Source: Hymenolepis diminuta (taxonomy: Eukaryota; Platyhelminthes; Cestoda; Cyclophyllidea; Hymenolepididae). Taken from it: a DNA stretch of 64,000 nt. The translations under genes and the position numbers were made by a program. Below, in pieces: positions 13,001 through 24,454 of this stretch. The number at the start of each line of letters is the position of its first letter. Position 1 is the stretch's first letter. The notes beneath the pieces were generated by a model. That model saw only the letters and a list, made by a program, of their open reading frames with translations. It did not search any database and was not told the DNA's origin. The stretch is from the NCBI GenBank assembly GCA_900708905.1, contig CAADRB010000078.1:124001-188000 (forward strand). The letters run 5' to 3'.

Positions 13001-13899
13001 AGGAGACATACCAACAAATGGACTGTGATCAATCGTCTTTTGAAAACAAACTCATCAACTGTATCTTCTGGTATTCAAGGCTGTCTAAAAGGAGCCGACA
13101 AAGCCTAGAAGCAAATGATCAAAAGGAAACATTCAAAGTCATCAAACCAGTCTTCAATGCAAGCCAAATAGGAGAAACAGTGGATACAGCTAAGGCCAAC
13201 ATAAGCAACGAAGTCTGCTCAAAAGGATCACTCGCGCCTGATTGCAGACAACATAGAAAAGAAGAATCATTCGCCCAAGGGGAACTGAAAATTAGAAATT
13301 TTAGATACAATGATAGTTCAGCTCGAAAGGGGGATGTTGTACAGTGCTTTGCTGTGCACATGAAGAGTAATACCTATTCCACGTTATCAGTACGTAATTT
13401 CCATGTCATTATCAGGGGAGGTCGCGGTATGGTAAAATCAACCGCTATACATCTATTAGTCGTTGTCTGCCATGATCATACAGTGAAGTCCAATGATTGG
13501 GTTAATCTTCTTCGGCCGACCATAATCTGAACAAACCCAATTGTAGGTGTATAAATTGAGTCTTAATTGCATCAATAAATGTCTAGTTGCTAAACTAATC
13601 TCGTCTGGTTTTTTCTGAGAGATCCCCATTCGTTCATCAATTGGTGGATAATCAGAAATCTGCGCGGTCGATCAGTCAGTTCAATGTATATAGAATTTCA
13701 CGTTCAAGTTATTCGGTACTTATTTATAATAAGTAGTCTATATAGTTTTTCTTCGGTTTTAGGTGCATTAACCACATTAGAAGTACCTTTGCGTCCATTA
13801 TTGGGTCATCTTGCATTGAAGGCCGCGGAAAGGATTGAGGAAGAGGCTATGCTTATGCGCAACGATACCACAGGACGTTTCTATACTATTGGGAATTGA
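10032..13899 (+). CDS. LAMTOR3: LAMTOR3 / MP1, Ragulator complex subunit (roadblock fold)
   Basis: Six exons: 10032-10043, 10080-10114, 10157-10215, 10254-10387, 10464-10545 and 13763-13899. They total 459 nt, 152 aa. Introns 1-4 are 36, 42, 38 and 76 nt; intron 5 is 3,217 nt and full of repeats. The first exon codes only MAAK. Recognition rests on GIVGIYVSDKDGVRIV, the EDASEHAF stretch (vertebrate NAPEHAL), then TTFMNSLEQFAKLGFGK, QSVYVHSLNTPPLYLTVVG and TCDLGALTTLE. These follow human LAMTOR3 in order. The family pairs with LAMTOR2 in the pentameric Ragulator, which anchors Rag GTPases and mTORC1 (and MEK1) on late endosomes and lysosomes. The C-terminus runs about 20 residues past the human end. 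The reading frame stays open through all five junctions. The 12-nt first exon is the least certain part. Confidence 0.9.
11540..13630. mobile_element. Decayed LTR-like element in LAMTOR3 intron 5
   Basis: Two diverged direct repeats lie about 1,845 bp apart (roughly 11540-11790 and 13385-13630). Matching blocks in order: GGTCGTGGCATGATAAAATT with GGTCGCGGTATGGTAAAATC; CACAATCTGAGCAAA with CATAATCTGAACAAA; GTGTATAAATTAAG with GTGTATAAATTGAG; and ATCAAGAAATGTCTGGT with ATCAATAAATGTCTAGT. The shared TATAAATT could be a promoter. Between them lie only broken frames (12567-12770 minus, 12639-12926 and 12952-13530 plus) with no recognisable polymerase, integrase or Gag motif. Another dispersed repeat (12845-13010) lies inside. 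Boundaries are approximate. Confidence 0.55.
12845..13010 (+). repeat. Dispersed repeat family A, copy 1
   Basis: Shares an ordered set of blocks with three other places in the window (23995-24095, 29395-29530 inverted, 36545-36700): TAATAACCCCCAAGTCC, then a GCGTTTTTCAGCACTCATC block, a CTCCCTGCTGAAAGAATC block, and GACCATTCCGCTCACTGG. The first and fourth copies keep the last block. No coding capacity was seen. Confidence 0.6.
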
Positions 13900-13996
13900 T
13901 TAACCTATGTGGCTTTACAAGAAACAGCAAATTTGTTATTATTGACCGTCTAATATATTACGTGGCTTTGCTTATTTGGTTGCCGCCTCCTTCCTA

Positions 13997-14002
13997 AATA
14001 AA
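13997..14002 (+). terminator. LAMTOR3: Poly(A) signal AATAAA after LAMTOR3
   Basis: AATAAA lies about 100 nt past the LAMTOR3 stop codon at 13897-13899, a normal distance for a polyadenylation signal. Confidence 0.6.
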
Positions 14003-15689
14003 TGTGCTTGTTTTACAACTATTCAGCTGCCCACTTTTGTAAAGTATAACTTCTGTGCTACGGTATTGCTTGGAGATCTAGTTTTGCTAACTTGATATAT
14101 CCGCTCTTTAGATATCGTTAGCCTACGGTTGATTCAGACTACGGAAAGAATATTGAAGCAGAATGCGATCAACCCAAAACATTTCATTAATCAAACATGG
14201 TGTTTTATTTCAACACAAGCTGTTTTCACGTTAATGATGTACAGAGATCAAAGCACTGTCAGGCTGATGACAGTTTTAGTCCCAAATGGCTGTGAGGAGA
14301 GATGTGCCCCTTGCATACCATTATAGGCGATGGGTGACTTAGGAACAATCTGTGGTAATTGATTATCTCCAGTCCAAATAATGAATACTGCGGTCATTAA
14401 CTTTTGTGTCGGACTCCTATTCGTTTGCATTTTTAGACCCGAATACGGTGATCTTTGTTCTTATGAAATTGTTTGAAGAGATTCATTTTGTTTTTCCATG
14501 AAGGGGGTCAGAAGTTATTTTAAGTGAATATTTATGTCGAGCCATTACTTTCGGTGAACACGGAGGATCATGGACTTCGTCCCTCATGCACTGGATTATG
14601 GATTTTTTGGCTTTAAAAGCTTGTGGCTGTGCATTCAATCTCGCCATTGTAAAATCTCAGTAAGTACGAAGTTGAAATTTGTCGAGGCATATTCAACATC
14701 TAAATTTGCAAGATTAGGAGGTGGTACGCATGAAAACTTTAAAATAGCATTATTCCCGTCAGTGAAGCTTCTTTAAAAGACCGACCAAATACGGGGGCTA
14801 GACATGCCCTCACCGAACTAATATCCTTCATAAAAGGCGGGATTTGGAAGAAGAATTGGAAATTGGAAGCAAAGTGAACGAATGTCAGTGATGAGCAAGT
14901 GAAACACATACTGTGATGGAGGGACAAATTAAGGTACGCTGAGGTTTTGGGTTCTTTGTTGTCAGCCGAGCAACCAATAGAAAATTATCATCGGAGATGA
15001 GGACATCGTAGAGCTATATATGAAAGGAATGCTACAGGCCCTTATCGCTAAGTACTAGTCCTAAGAGAGAGGGAGGAGGTCAAGAAAGAGGCGTCTACGC
15101 AGTAAGGAATTGGTTCTAATTATGAAACTTGTATAACATAAAACGTTCAACTCTTTAGGAACGACTGAGGTCACTGCACACAGACAGGATCATTAAGTTG
15201 TGCAAGGGAAAACGAAAAGGCGGAAGGAGGAAAAAAGGGAAGCAGGATATCTCAGGTGAGGACTACCGTTACTACTAAGCCGTAGCAGTCTTAGTTCTAG
15301 ATATCTGTACTTTAACCTTTTGGATTCTTAGGAAGTTAATTCTGGTTGGTGATTAGTCTTCAGAGTGATTAGGGACATGGGTTTTCATTAACGTATTTCA
15401 TCACACGTCTCACAAACCAGTTCTGATTTGTTTCATACCAGCAGAAAGCATATACCTCAAATTGTACAACCTTAAAGGTTGGGTGATGACACTACTACCA
15501 TCTTTTACAGCTGCAGAGCACTTACCTTTGCAGTGGATACTACACAAATAAGCCTTTTTGTCAAGCCTCAGTAATTCTATTAGAAGTCGAACCAGTTGCT
15601 AACACGTATAACTAGCCTCTAGCAGAGTCCTCTAGTATAAATTCGTATCCAAAATTAGTCAGCCTATGCTCAAAGCAGCAAGAACAAAG

Positions 15690-15960
15690 AAGGTATTGAG
15701 AGGAGAGGGTTTATTGTTTCACTATGGCTCGCTGCCAGAAGATTAGTCATTAAATACAATCAACCCTATGCTGCAGAGATATTGATTGCTGATTGGCTGA
15801 GAAGGCTTCTGTTCGCACGACTGCGCGTGTTCACTACGCGATCGGTACACACCACACCTTCCAGAATGTTCTAGTGCACGTGTGATACCCATGATCAGCC
15901 TTGGTAGCGTTGTAAACTCCGCAGACTAACCTGCTTTTTCATTATATATATTGGCTAAAA
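15690..15960. repeat. Dispersed repeat with a heat-shock-element match (family E)
   Basis: The reverse complement of about 15781-15880 is similar to 18010-18110: blocks GAACATTCTGGAAGGTGTG versus GAACATTTTGGAAAGTGTG, then CAGTCGTGC, then an AGAAGCCTTCTCAG versus AGAGGCTTCCCAG block. So two diverged copies lie in opposite orientation. Inside is TTCCAGAATGTTCTAG (15859-15874), which fits the TTCnnGAAnnTTC pattern of a heat shock element. A TATA-like run (ATTATATATATTGG) follows at about 15940. Confidence 0.45.
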
Positions 15961-16345
15961 TCTTAATAGCTAGTAGAACTTTAGTTATGCAAGACCACTC
16001 TGTCCTTCAGGAGGGACTTAAAAACTGTAGATTTCACATGAAACCACGAGCTCCCGGATGGGTCAAATGGACAGATAAATGAAGAAACAATAACCATTTA
16101 AATGTAAAAATGATGCGTTGTGTTTCCATGGTAGATGCAAAACTCCGTAAGAAAAATATTGAGATTTTTCAGTTCGTCATAAGCCATAGGGCGTGCACTA
16201 TCACCAATGCTTTGCCGGCCAATTCCTCAAGCTTCTGTTACTGGTCACCGATTCACCAATCAGATCATTGGAGCGCATTTCGGACGTCGTGGCTTATCAA
16301 TCTGTCAGATATCTCCATATCCGACAGCTTCTTGTTGAGGTCAGC

Positions 16346-19300
16346 ATGCGTCTTAATTCGAGACGTTGGAGTTTGTTACTAGTGATCATTTCAGCTCTTG
16401 TTTTGTGCGTCGAATGTAGGAAGAAACATGGAAAGTAAGCACACAACTTCATTTAAAATTTTAACAAAATTATATCATAACACTAATCTTGTTGGATCGC
16501 AGACGCATAGCTTTGAGATCCTAAATTAGAGGAAGCAGGTAGGGAAATATGGTCACCTTTTCACAGAAGGAATTGTTATTGTATTATTTAATTCTACTCA
16601 ACAACCATGTTAAGGAAAAATATACTTTTACTGAAAAGTATATCGAAGATAGATTATCACGTTCTTTGTGCCTCAGAATAGAGAAAGATATTCCGACAAT
16701 TGGCGATTTAACTTTCATTGTCTATTTTAGAATCTGTTGAGTATTTTTCATTTACTTAATAAGGGAACCCGTCATTAACTTGGATGTTTGTATTACCTAA
16801 TTGTGGTTCTCATTTTATTTAGATACCCAGCCTTCGAAAAACTTATAAATAAATTATGGGATCTGGATGAAAATCGGTTTGAATTGGGAAAAGACATTAT
16901 CCTTGATGAGCAAGGTACGTTTCCTCACTATTTATTCATTCATAAGTTCGAAAAAAGGTATTAATTCATTTTTTCCCAAACTGTAATATCTTGATTTTTA
17001 AGCTTCGAGCAACTTGTTATTATTAAGTTTATTTAATAAAAATCCTCAATCATAACCCCTATGAAAGATACGTGTTTGGGAAGATGTATACTTATCAAAA
17101 TTAACATTCGTGAGGGAGAGGTAAGTTTTAAAATTTCGGACTCGAAATTTGAAGATTCTTATTATTTTAGTGTTGTAATTCATTATTAGCTTCTTTAGCC
17201 TGTGATACTTGGCACTTTCAACCGGAGCTAAGATACAATGACTCTACTGTAGGTGCTGATATTCAAGAAAGGAGATTGTTGTTCATATGCATTTTCGTAA
17301 TCAAGTAGTTTTTAGTGGTTTGGTGATAAAAAGCATGTATCTTTAGCTGCCTTAGTTTGGGTAGTGGCATAACTAGCTACCATAGCGGTCAGTTGATATT
17401 AACTAGAATTGTCATTTATTACGGCTTTAGTATGAGAGAAAATCTTACGTTCATGAAGAAAACACCTACTGTCGACCAGAACTACCCGATGTAGTTGGCC
17501 ATCCTCATCACCATATTTGCAGCGGTGATCGTCGATGTCGTGGTCTCTGATTCCTGGTGCTTAATATCCAAATAAACTATTTTTACTAAAGTATTATTTA
17601 CTATCATTCGGAAGTCTCGGACTGAAGAATATACATTTGTCCTCTGATGAGTGAATTTAGTTTTACAAGTCATTTCCCGAATTCGTGTCAACCTGCATTG
17701 TAAAATTTCAAGGACGATTTTTACTTCAAACTGTTGTGTTTACGTTTGTTATAACAAACCCAACATTTCAAACTGCACTATTCGGGCTCAAAAATTCCTG
17801 CTTAGAAATATTTTGCTTGAATTTCATGTTAGAAGTGTACAGGTTGAGTTGCCAGTAGATTCAATTTTATTAATTAATAGTTTGAATGGCAACTTTTGCT
17901 TTATGAAGAGTGATTGAGAAGTCTAATAATTATTCACCTTTATTATAAAATAAATGAGAAGTGTGGAGTGTACAATTCTACCAAGGCTGACTAAATGAAT
18001 CTCATGCTCGCTGGAACATTTTGGAAAGTGTGTAGTGCTACCAGTCGTGCATCAGGCAAGCACAGAATTGCTTACAGAGGCTTCCCAGTTATCGAAATTC
18101 GCGCAGTGTGGCGTTAATGGCACTCAACAACTACCTAGCACTTTGCAGTAAAACTCTCTCTACCTCCTGTGTTCCCACTAATTCGGACATTTTTGAGGAC
18201 AATTTATGCTAGAGTCCTACTAGAGGTTAGTAATATCTGTCTGCAGCTAGCTGGACTTCTAACAGGATCACTAGAGTTTATTCACGGGGTTATATGTTTA
18301 GTATTCGCTACAGAAGGAATATGTAACTTCATGAGTTTTTGAAATTAAAATTCACCTGCAAATTCTTAAATCGCTCAGAACTCTATTACAGATCCTGTGA
18401 TCTTGAGTTTTGCATGACGATTTTTAACTGTTTTTGCACTTATCTGAGCATGTACTTTTGTAATGATCGACTACTATTCTCGCACTTGAACAATTAACTT
18501 TAGAATTTTAACTTTCTTGGACATTTGGAAGTCTTGAGATCCTTAGAGGAAGCCTCTTTTTCGTTCTCCCCTCTTTCTCTTTTTGTGGACAGCGAGGAGT
18601 TAGCTGATGCTATGATGCTACATAGCTTATATGTTTATGAAAATGGTTGGACATCTTATTGCCATGTTTTTTTTCTATTAGCGCATGTTGAAAGACAGCC
18701 CGAAGACAAGGCCACTAGGCCACTTTTTATATACGTCAACCAATCTCGTCTCTACCACTCACCCACTTACAAAGGTATTGACAGTTAAATTCATTGAAAT
18801 GACTGTAATATTGTCGATTTTGACCAAACGCCTATTAATTCCAACAGCCTTCATCGATTTGATGAAGTTCTATGACCCCGATATCCTGAAAGTGGATCCT
18901 TCTGGTCCAGAAAAGACTCAAGCCCAGGTGGCATTCCTGGATGCTATTATGGAAACCAAAGTGATGGAAGCGGTGCAGACTTACTTGGTTGAAAAGAATC
19001 TCGTCTCTTCGGATAAAAACGTATTCAAGGAACTAATTGGCAATATCTGGTTTGCTCCCTATATGAGAAAAAAGTAAGCTTTTCATTTAGTTATTTGGTT
19101 AAAAGTTCCCAATTTATTGAGAAGAGGACTATCTGAAAGGAGTCACCAACGTCGGACAGAAATACCTGTTTTAAACCTAATTTTAAAAATTTCCTTTTGT
19201 TTATTCAGTAGTTAAGAGTTAGTTACGATAGATATTCTCTTTCATCATAATCTTCTAACAGCTCAAAATGGTGAATTTTCAAAATTGCTAGAACTTTCTT

Positions 19301-22064
19301 TGACGAATATTCCATCGGAACTTAATTATGAAAACCTTAAGTTAAAATTTGATAAGAATATGATATTTGAGCGACCTCTCAAAATACAATTTGGACGGGC
19401 CTACGTAAAGCGCTTAGAATTACATTTGAATTTGAGGAGAGAATAGTGAAAATGAAATGCTTAGTCTTGAAAATTGAACGGCTTCACCTGTTATCATTGC
19501 CCTTTTCTTAGGATTATTACATTGAATCACAATACTAGTAGAGATATTTTGCATTCATCCGTATCTTCTTAGTTCGAACATTTCAAAATTCAGTCACATT
19601 TTTCTAAAAAAGGTAGAAAGTGAGCATCTGGAATTGACTAAGTTTGTAAGATGTGGTGGTGGTATTATCCTCTACGTCATAGTTACGTAGTTATTCGTTG
19701 ATATTAGCTTAGATTTGCAGCTTTATATTTTCTCAACCTTTGTTATTTATCACATCCATTCTACCGATCGATGTCAAAAATGTTTGACAATCGAGGGATT
19801 CTAGTTCCTGTCTCTCGCCACAAGATTTCACCATTTATTTTTTAGCTTTTTGTGAATCATCCGTTCAATTTCGGGACTTCAGTCTTAATCTTCACTAATC
19901 TTTTATTACTTTTAACGCGATTTTCTACTTTTTTCACTATCAAGGCGACTTAGTTCAAGCGCATTCGAACACGTCTTCTTAGGTGAGGGACATGGATCAC
20001 GGGCAATGGGTCTCCATTACTGGCTTCCACTCTACTTACACGAACACGATGAAACTCTAAACTACTATGGTATTCATGAGAAGGTAAGTATTTTCCAAAT
20101 AGATTAATGTAAAGCTCTTATTTTGATAATATGACAGTTCTTGATGGTCTTTGTATCAACTCGAGCATACACGTTTACAGTGATCAATCAACGTCTTTTC
20201 ACTCAGACAACTTCATGTTTTTTCAAAGACTCGACACGATTCTGACCATTTAAATTTCTAGAGGTCTATTAGGGAGTTACTTTTGAATCATCCTGTTTGT
20301 AGAAGTTAATGACGATATATTCATTCGTGAACCACCATAGCGACGATCTATATTTATCAGTTTCTTTAAAAGACTCCAATTCAAATTGTTGCCTTTGCCA
20401 ACTAAAATCTTTAGTGTGGGCTATTTGTTTACAATTCTTATGCATATGCTGGCTGGTGTGAGCGATCTTTGCTAGGTTAGCCTTTAACTTTGCGTCTGTC
20501 GTTTGCTTATTTTAAGATCAGGACTACCCTGCCGCCTTAATATACACACTCTTCAGTTGATTTGATGTGATTTTGTGTTTCCTAAAGGTAGACCATGTAT
20601 AGTTTGCCTAAAGGCGCCTTAAACCACTGACTTGATGGCAATCTCGGTTTTCTCTAATCTAGCTCATGACATACTGACGTTGGTATAGTGATGAATTTCT
20701 TTTAAAGCTTGAATAATTGATCCAAATAAGCTAATTAATTTAGTATTTCGTCTTCTTTTTCTAGCTGTCTAGATATTTCGATATTTTATCAAAATTAAAC
20801 TTTTAAACGCTGACATTTATACTAAAACTGTTAGAATGGTTACTTTATTGGAGTAAATTTATTAATTAGCTATCTGATTTTGGCAAGGCGAACTATTAAC
20901 TAAAGGGTGCTTAAGAAGTAACGGTTTACCTTTAAAATCAAACACATTAATAATTGATCAGTTTTTTTATTATTTGAAAGAACGCACAAGCATAGGTTTT
21001 AAGACCTTCAAACTACGTTAAAGAAACATTGGATTTTGTGCAACTGTTCTCAACGGTCTGCATCTACCTGAGTACGTATTTCCATGATGAGCACCATCTT
21101 TTCACTCGAACAACCGATTTCTGAACTTTATTCGATCGACAATTTAGCCCTCATTTGAGCGACATAAAAGGAAAATAATCCAATAAACTGGATTCAGTTG
21201 AGCAGAAACGATATGACTCATTCTTGAATTGGGTTCAGTGTTGCTAAGTCTGAAACATGTTCTGGAATCTTTCTTAATTGGTTTCCAGTTTGACTCTTAT
21301 AAACCCCAAATCTCCAAAGGACAAGTATTAAAACGCGCATTTTATCATCTTTTGGACTACTCTTGGGCTCGCCGGTTGTCAGAGAAGTAACTTTTCACTA
21401 TGGAAAGCAAATGGAGTCGTTTAACAGTAAGTTCAGAAAATGATAAAGAGTAGGGATCGAAAATACGTCGAGTGTACTGTCAAGATATCAAAGAGTTTTA
21501 TTTCATTAGACTTTTGGATTTGGTTTTGCTATTTTACTTGATAGATAGTTCACGTTCCAAAAATCATACTTTACGAATCGTTACCTGTATTACTGGGCGA
21601 ATTCTTGTCGGCGATATCTAGTGCTTATAGATCGGTTATTTAATTATGCTGGACGGTCTTGCCACTTCAATTCGTTCTTTTTTCTTTCAAAGATTAAGAA
21701 AACAGAATGATCTTACATGATATTAAGCAGCTTACTTGGTCTTAAGATAAAAGAGCTGAGTTAGATGGATATAACAGTAACTAATTTGTTATTTTTTATA
21801 TTATGTCAGAAGCGCGGATTGAAAAATATCCTCTCAGTGGCCTTTATGTGGCGCGGTAATTTGATGAAAGACTTTGGGACCTTCATCTTTGGATCCTCTC
21901 CGGAGTTCGAGATGGGCGTCTACACGGCGGCATTCTTGACTATGAATTCTATCTGGCCTAATGGATACCGCTTCGCCTTGCCGATCAAAATCAAAAACAC
22001 AAAGTTATCCGTTCAGTGCTACCGCAACGACCGTGTCCTTCTAGGTTCATGCTACTTGGTTTAA
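16346..22064 (+). CDS. ENDOU: Secreted EndoU-type poly(U)-specific endoribonuclease
   Basis: Six exons: 16346-16434, 16823-16914, 18682-18774, 18848-19073, 19945-20083 and 21810-22064; 894 nt, 297 aa, near the 292 aa of frog XendoU. All phases agree. The N-terminus MRLNSRRW plus a hydrophobic run LLLVIISALVLCVEC looks like a cleavable signal peptide, so the enzyme probably enters the secretory pathway. The EndoU domain fills the rest: LWDLDENRFELGKDI, RPLFIYVNQSRLY, AFIDLMKFYD, AFLDAIMETKVMEAV and NIWFAPYMR. The catalytic triad of the family is present: His in FEHVFLGE, His in GLHYWLP, and Lys in NLMKDFGTFIFGSSPEFE. EndoU enzymes cut RNA at uridylates, Mn2+-dependent, leaving 2',3'-cyclic phosphates. 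The exon 5 acceptor is ambiguous: 19945 or 19954 (9 nt apart, both in frame); I chose the one with the better pyrimidine tract. Large introns hold only repeats. Confidence 0.93.
18340..18510 (+). repeat. Dispersed repeat family B, copy in EndoU intron 2
   Basis: Shares blocks with 32100-32345: a GCTCAGAACTCTATTACAG versus GCTCGAGACTCCATTTGGG block, CTGTGATCTT, and TTCTCGCACTTGAACAA. Shorter relatives occur at 20150-20300 (ending TAGGGAGTTACTTTTGAATC), 21060-21140 (TTTTCACTCGAACAACC) and 54840-55080 (TATAGGGAGTCAATTTTATT). All are non-coding. Confidence 0.55.
21645..21745 (+). repeat. Dispersed repeat family D, copy in EndoU intron 5
   Basis: Resembles 50570-50690 in the receptor phosphatase intron, in the same orientation. 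Matching blocks are GGTCTTGCCACTTCAATTC with GGTCTCGCCACTTCAACTC, a T-rich run, and TTAAGCAGCTTAC with TTTAGCAGCTTAC. Non-coding. Confidence 0.5.
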
Positions 22065-23169
22065 TGGATTCAACATTTCGATCAATTTTACAATTTTACG
22101 CTTCTAACTATCGTAATTGATGTTTAAATTTATAGGACTTTAAATAAAATGATTAAATAAACTGACCAATCGTCGGTTACCTCTTAGATTTCATGATGGC
22201 TCAAATTCTCTTAATAATATTGTGGTGCGTAGCCAAGGGAGAAATTTAGACTACGGTTGCGATATTACTAGGTGCCAACTACTATATCACTACAGCAACA
22301 GTCACCTAGATCAAAAAAGCAATAGCGAGAAGACTTGGAGCTCACTTGTTTATATGGTTTTGTAAAGTGAGGCTCTTCTACAATTTTATAATGCTAGGAC
22401 GTCTAGTTTCTGCCGCAACGATCTATCTCTCTATTAGATATCACTAGGCTGTAGTTGACTCAGACCCAAAGTTTGAGTGTTGTTATTTCAGGACACTTTG
22501 TTAACTCATCAAAGACGATATATAGATACAGGTCGTCCTCATATCGTTGATATTTGGAGATCAGAACATCATCGGACTGTCAGGAATGGCATAAGTCAGC
22601 ATATTGATAAGAAAGATGGACGAAACTACCTTAGGTTCTAACACTACTCTGCTCTCCCGAAATTTATGGCCAGTTGAAATATTGTTATTATGGATCTGTA
22701 TTTATCCCCGGCATTGCCGTGATCCAGGTTTCAAAAGAGAAGTTTTAAAATCGCAATATATTTTCGTAATCAAAGCAGTTCCAATTTATTTCAAAACATC
22801 AATAATAATTGTACTTTTTCTTACCTGAAGGCAATGCAAATCAAATGGATAAAAATATTTGCTAAGCTCCCTTCCAATTGGTAATTAAACTTTATTGATG
22901 AGTATGATAATGTATATTTATTAATAATTAAAAAATACTAACATTATTTAAAATGTAGGAATTAATTGCAAATAAAAAAAAATTGTATATCCTCATACTT
23001 GTGTATTAAAGAAATTTAATTTTATAAATTGAATTTTCCTATCGAACGGAACTCACCCAACTTTCGCTTTAATTCATAATATTGCGGAAGAGCGTCTTAT
23101 TCGGGTAGATTTTCTCTCTCTCCTTTTTGTTTTATATTATGAGTTCCTCCTTAGTTCTTTGAGAACAGA
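22065..23169. other. Spacer with EndoU 3' UTR and poly(A) signal
   Basis: AATAAA at 22143-22148, about 80 nt past the EndoU stop, is the likely polyadenylation signal. The block at 22425-22480 (GATATCACTAGGCTGTAGTT) resembles 14110-14150 (GATATCGTTAGCCTACGGTT). Frame 22604-22828 shows no family. The rest is AT-rich. Confidence 0.5.
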
Positions 23170-23559
23170 ATGATTAGTGAAGTAAATATTGACAAAGAGA
23201 AAGTGAGGGTCGAAGCAGAACTTTATCAGTTTAATATCGATCAAGTGAACAACTTCATCAAGTTTTACAACAATTATGGCCACAGACTCTACCTCATGGA
23301 AAAGGGCTTGAGTGTCGATACCGGCTTTAATCAAATTGTTGGACAATTTCCTGAAGATCAAATAATTTGTGAGAGTATGGAGGAGATTGAGTATGTTCGA
23401 AATCAGTTCCAGAAACTCTGCGAAGAAAACATGAAAATGCTCAAGGAACACATTGAGGAAACGAAGCCCCCAACATCCATGATCGCATTGATGAAGACCC
23501 TCATGAAACTTGGAAAACATGAACGAAGAATTGGGATAAGGAATGTGAAATTCTTTTAG
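23170..23559 (+). CDS. Uncharacterised single-exon protein, 129 aa
   Basis: An intact open frame from ATG 23170 to TAG 23557-23559. I do not recognise it. It is charged and probably all-helical: Lys/Glu-rich start (NIDKEKVRVEAELYQ), FIKFYNNYGHRLYLMEKGL in the middle, then an acidic stretch ESMEEIEYVRNQFQKLCEEN, a PPTSMIALMKTLMKLG segment, and a basic tail. There is no signal peptide, membrane segment or cysteine pattern. Codon and residue use look like a real gene and unlike nearby AT-rich frames. Possible AATAAA signals lie past 23780. It could be a small coiled-coil subunit of a cilium, kinetochore or trafficking complex, but that is speculation. A 5' exon cannot be excluded. The opposite-strand frame is its shadow. 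Confidence 0.6.
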   Translation: MISEVNIDKEKVRVEAELYQFNIDQVNNFIKFYNNYGHRLYLMEKGLSVDTGFNQIVGQFPEDQIICESMEEIEYVRNQFQKLCEENMKMLKEHIEETKPPTSMIALMKTLMKLGKHERRIGIRNVKFF

Positions 23560-24454
23560 ACACTCGCTTGTTTTAGTTTTTTTATAATTTACAGTATGAA
23601 TGAACCCGGCTTTTATTCTACTCTGCTCATTCCTTAATATACTGGTGAAATCTTTGGAAATTTTGTCAGGTACTTTAACAAGCTAATTGGACATCCTCCT
23701 TGGTAGGCAAAATAGAATTACTGATACTAACTCCTTGAAAGGTATACTAGTGAAACTCAACTTGGATTACTACATTATGCGGTAAAAAATAAAGGCTTGA
23801 TTGGAAAAATGAGGAGAACTCGAGTCTATGATAGGATAGAAAACCTAAATTAGTGCATTTTGAGAATTGAAATTTCGTAATAAATAAAAGAGTGCCTCAG
23901 AATCTTAGCTATCTCAGCTCTGTAAGTTGCTTGATAAAATGCCATCACTATGTTTTCTATATCTTATTACTTACTTACACATATTACATAATGATAACCC
24001 TCAAGTCTATTTAAAAAAGCATTTTCCAACACTCATCTTGGAAAGAGAAGCAGTATAAAAGAATCTCCCTGATGAGAAATTCAAATTTAGATATCTTTCA
24101 TTAGCCAGACGTAATTAGAGCGGTTAGATTTCCCACTAGCTAGGTATGAACCGCATCTGTAACTTCTGACTTCGCTCAAGAATCAGCAACACAGAATACT
24201 CTAGACTAGTCAACAATGTCCAACGTAATTTTGGTCTGATGATCAGACGAGACCGCCGTTGGCAATATTCCACATAATCTCCCTTCACCTTATAATTTAG
24301 TATTTAGATTCTTATCATTTGAAGACGATATTTGAGACTACGTTGCAAAAAGTTAAAGTTGAGTAAAATTTGAAGACAAACAAACAAAGCTGCAAATAAG
24401 CAGTATGAAAGTATTTATTCAGAAGCAAATGAAAAAAAATAAATGCAGATTTAA
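23560..24454. other. Spacer between the unknown gene and the FBXO7-like gene
   Basis: Contains family A repeat copy 2 at about 23995-24095 (GATAACCCTCAAGTC, AGCATTTTCCAACACTCATC, CTCCCTGATGAGAAATTC). The complement of TTTATT at 24414-24419 reads AATAAA and could end the minus-strand gene. No coding region was recognised. Confidence 0.5.
23995..24095 (+). repeat. Dispersed repeat family A, copy 2
   Basis: Matches copy 1 (12845-13010) in order over about 100 bp: GATAACCCTCAAGTC, then AGCATTTTCCAACACTCATC, then CTCCCTGATGAGAAATTC. It lacks the terminal CATTCCGYTCACTGG block. Confidence 0.55.

Larger units (their letters stand above)
13900..16345. other. Repeat-rich spacer between LAMTOR3 and the EndoU gene
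   Basis: Begins with the LAMTOR3 3' UTR. Contains a block at about 14100-14160 resembling 22425-22480, a GGTGGTRCG-type block at 14695-14730 that belongs to dispersed family C, and a repeat with a heat-shock-element match at 15690-15960. Frames at 14129-14326, 14570-14776 and 16110-16382 show no family signature. Confidence 0.5.

Noticed and set aside
12952..13530. 192-codon open frame in the LAMTOR3 intron
   Set aside because: It is the longest uninterrupted frame there, but it spans a dispersed repeat, a decayed LTR-like repeat and unrelated sequence, and shows no conserved family motif. It is best seen as chance within repeats.
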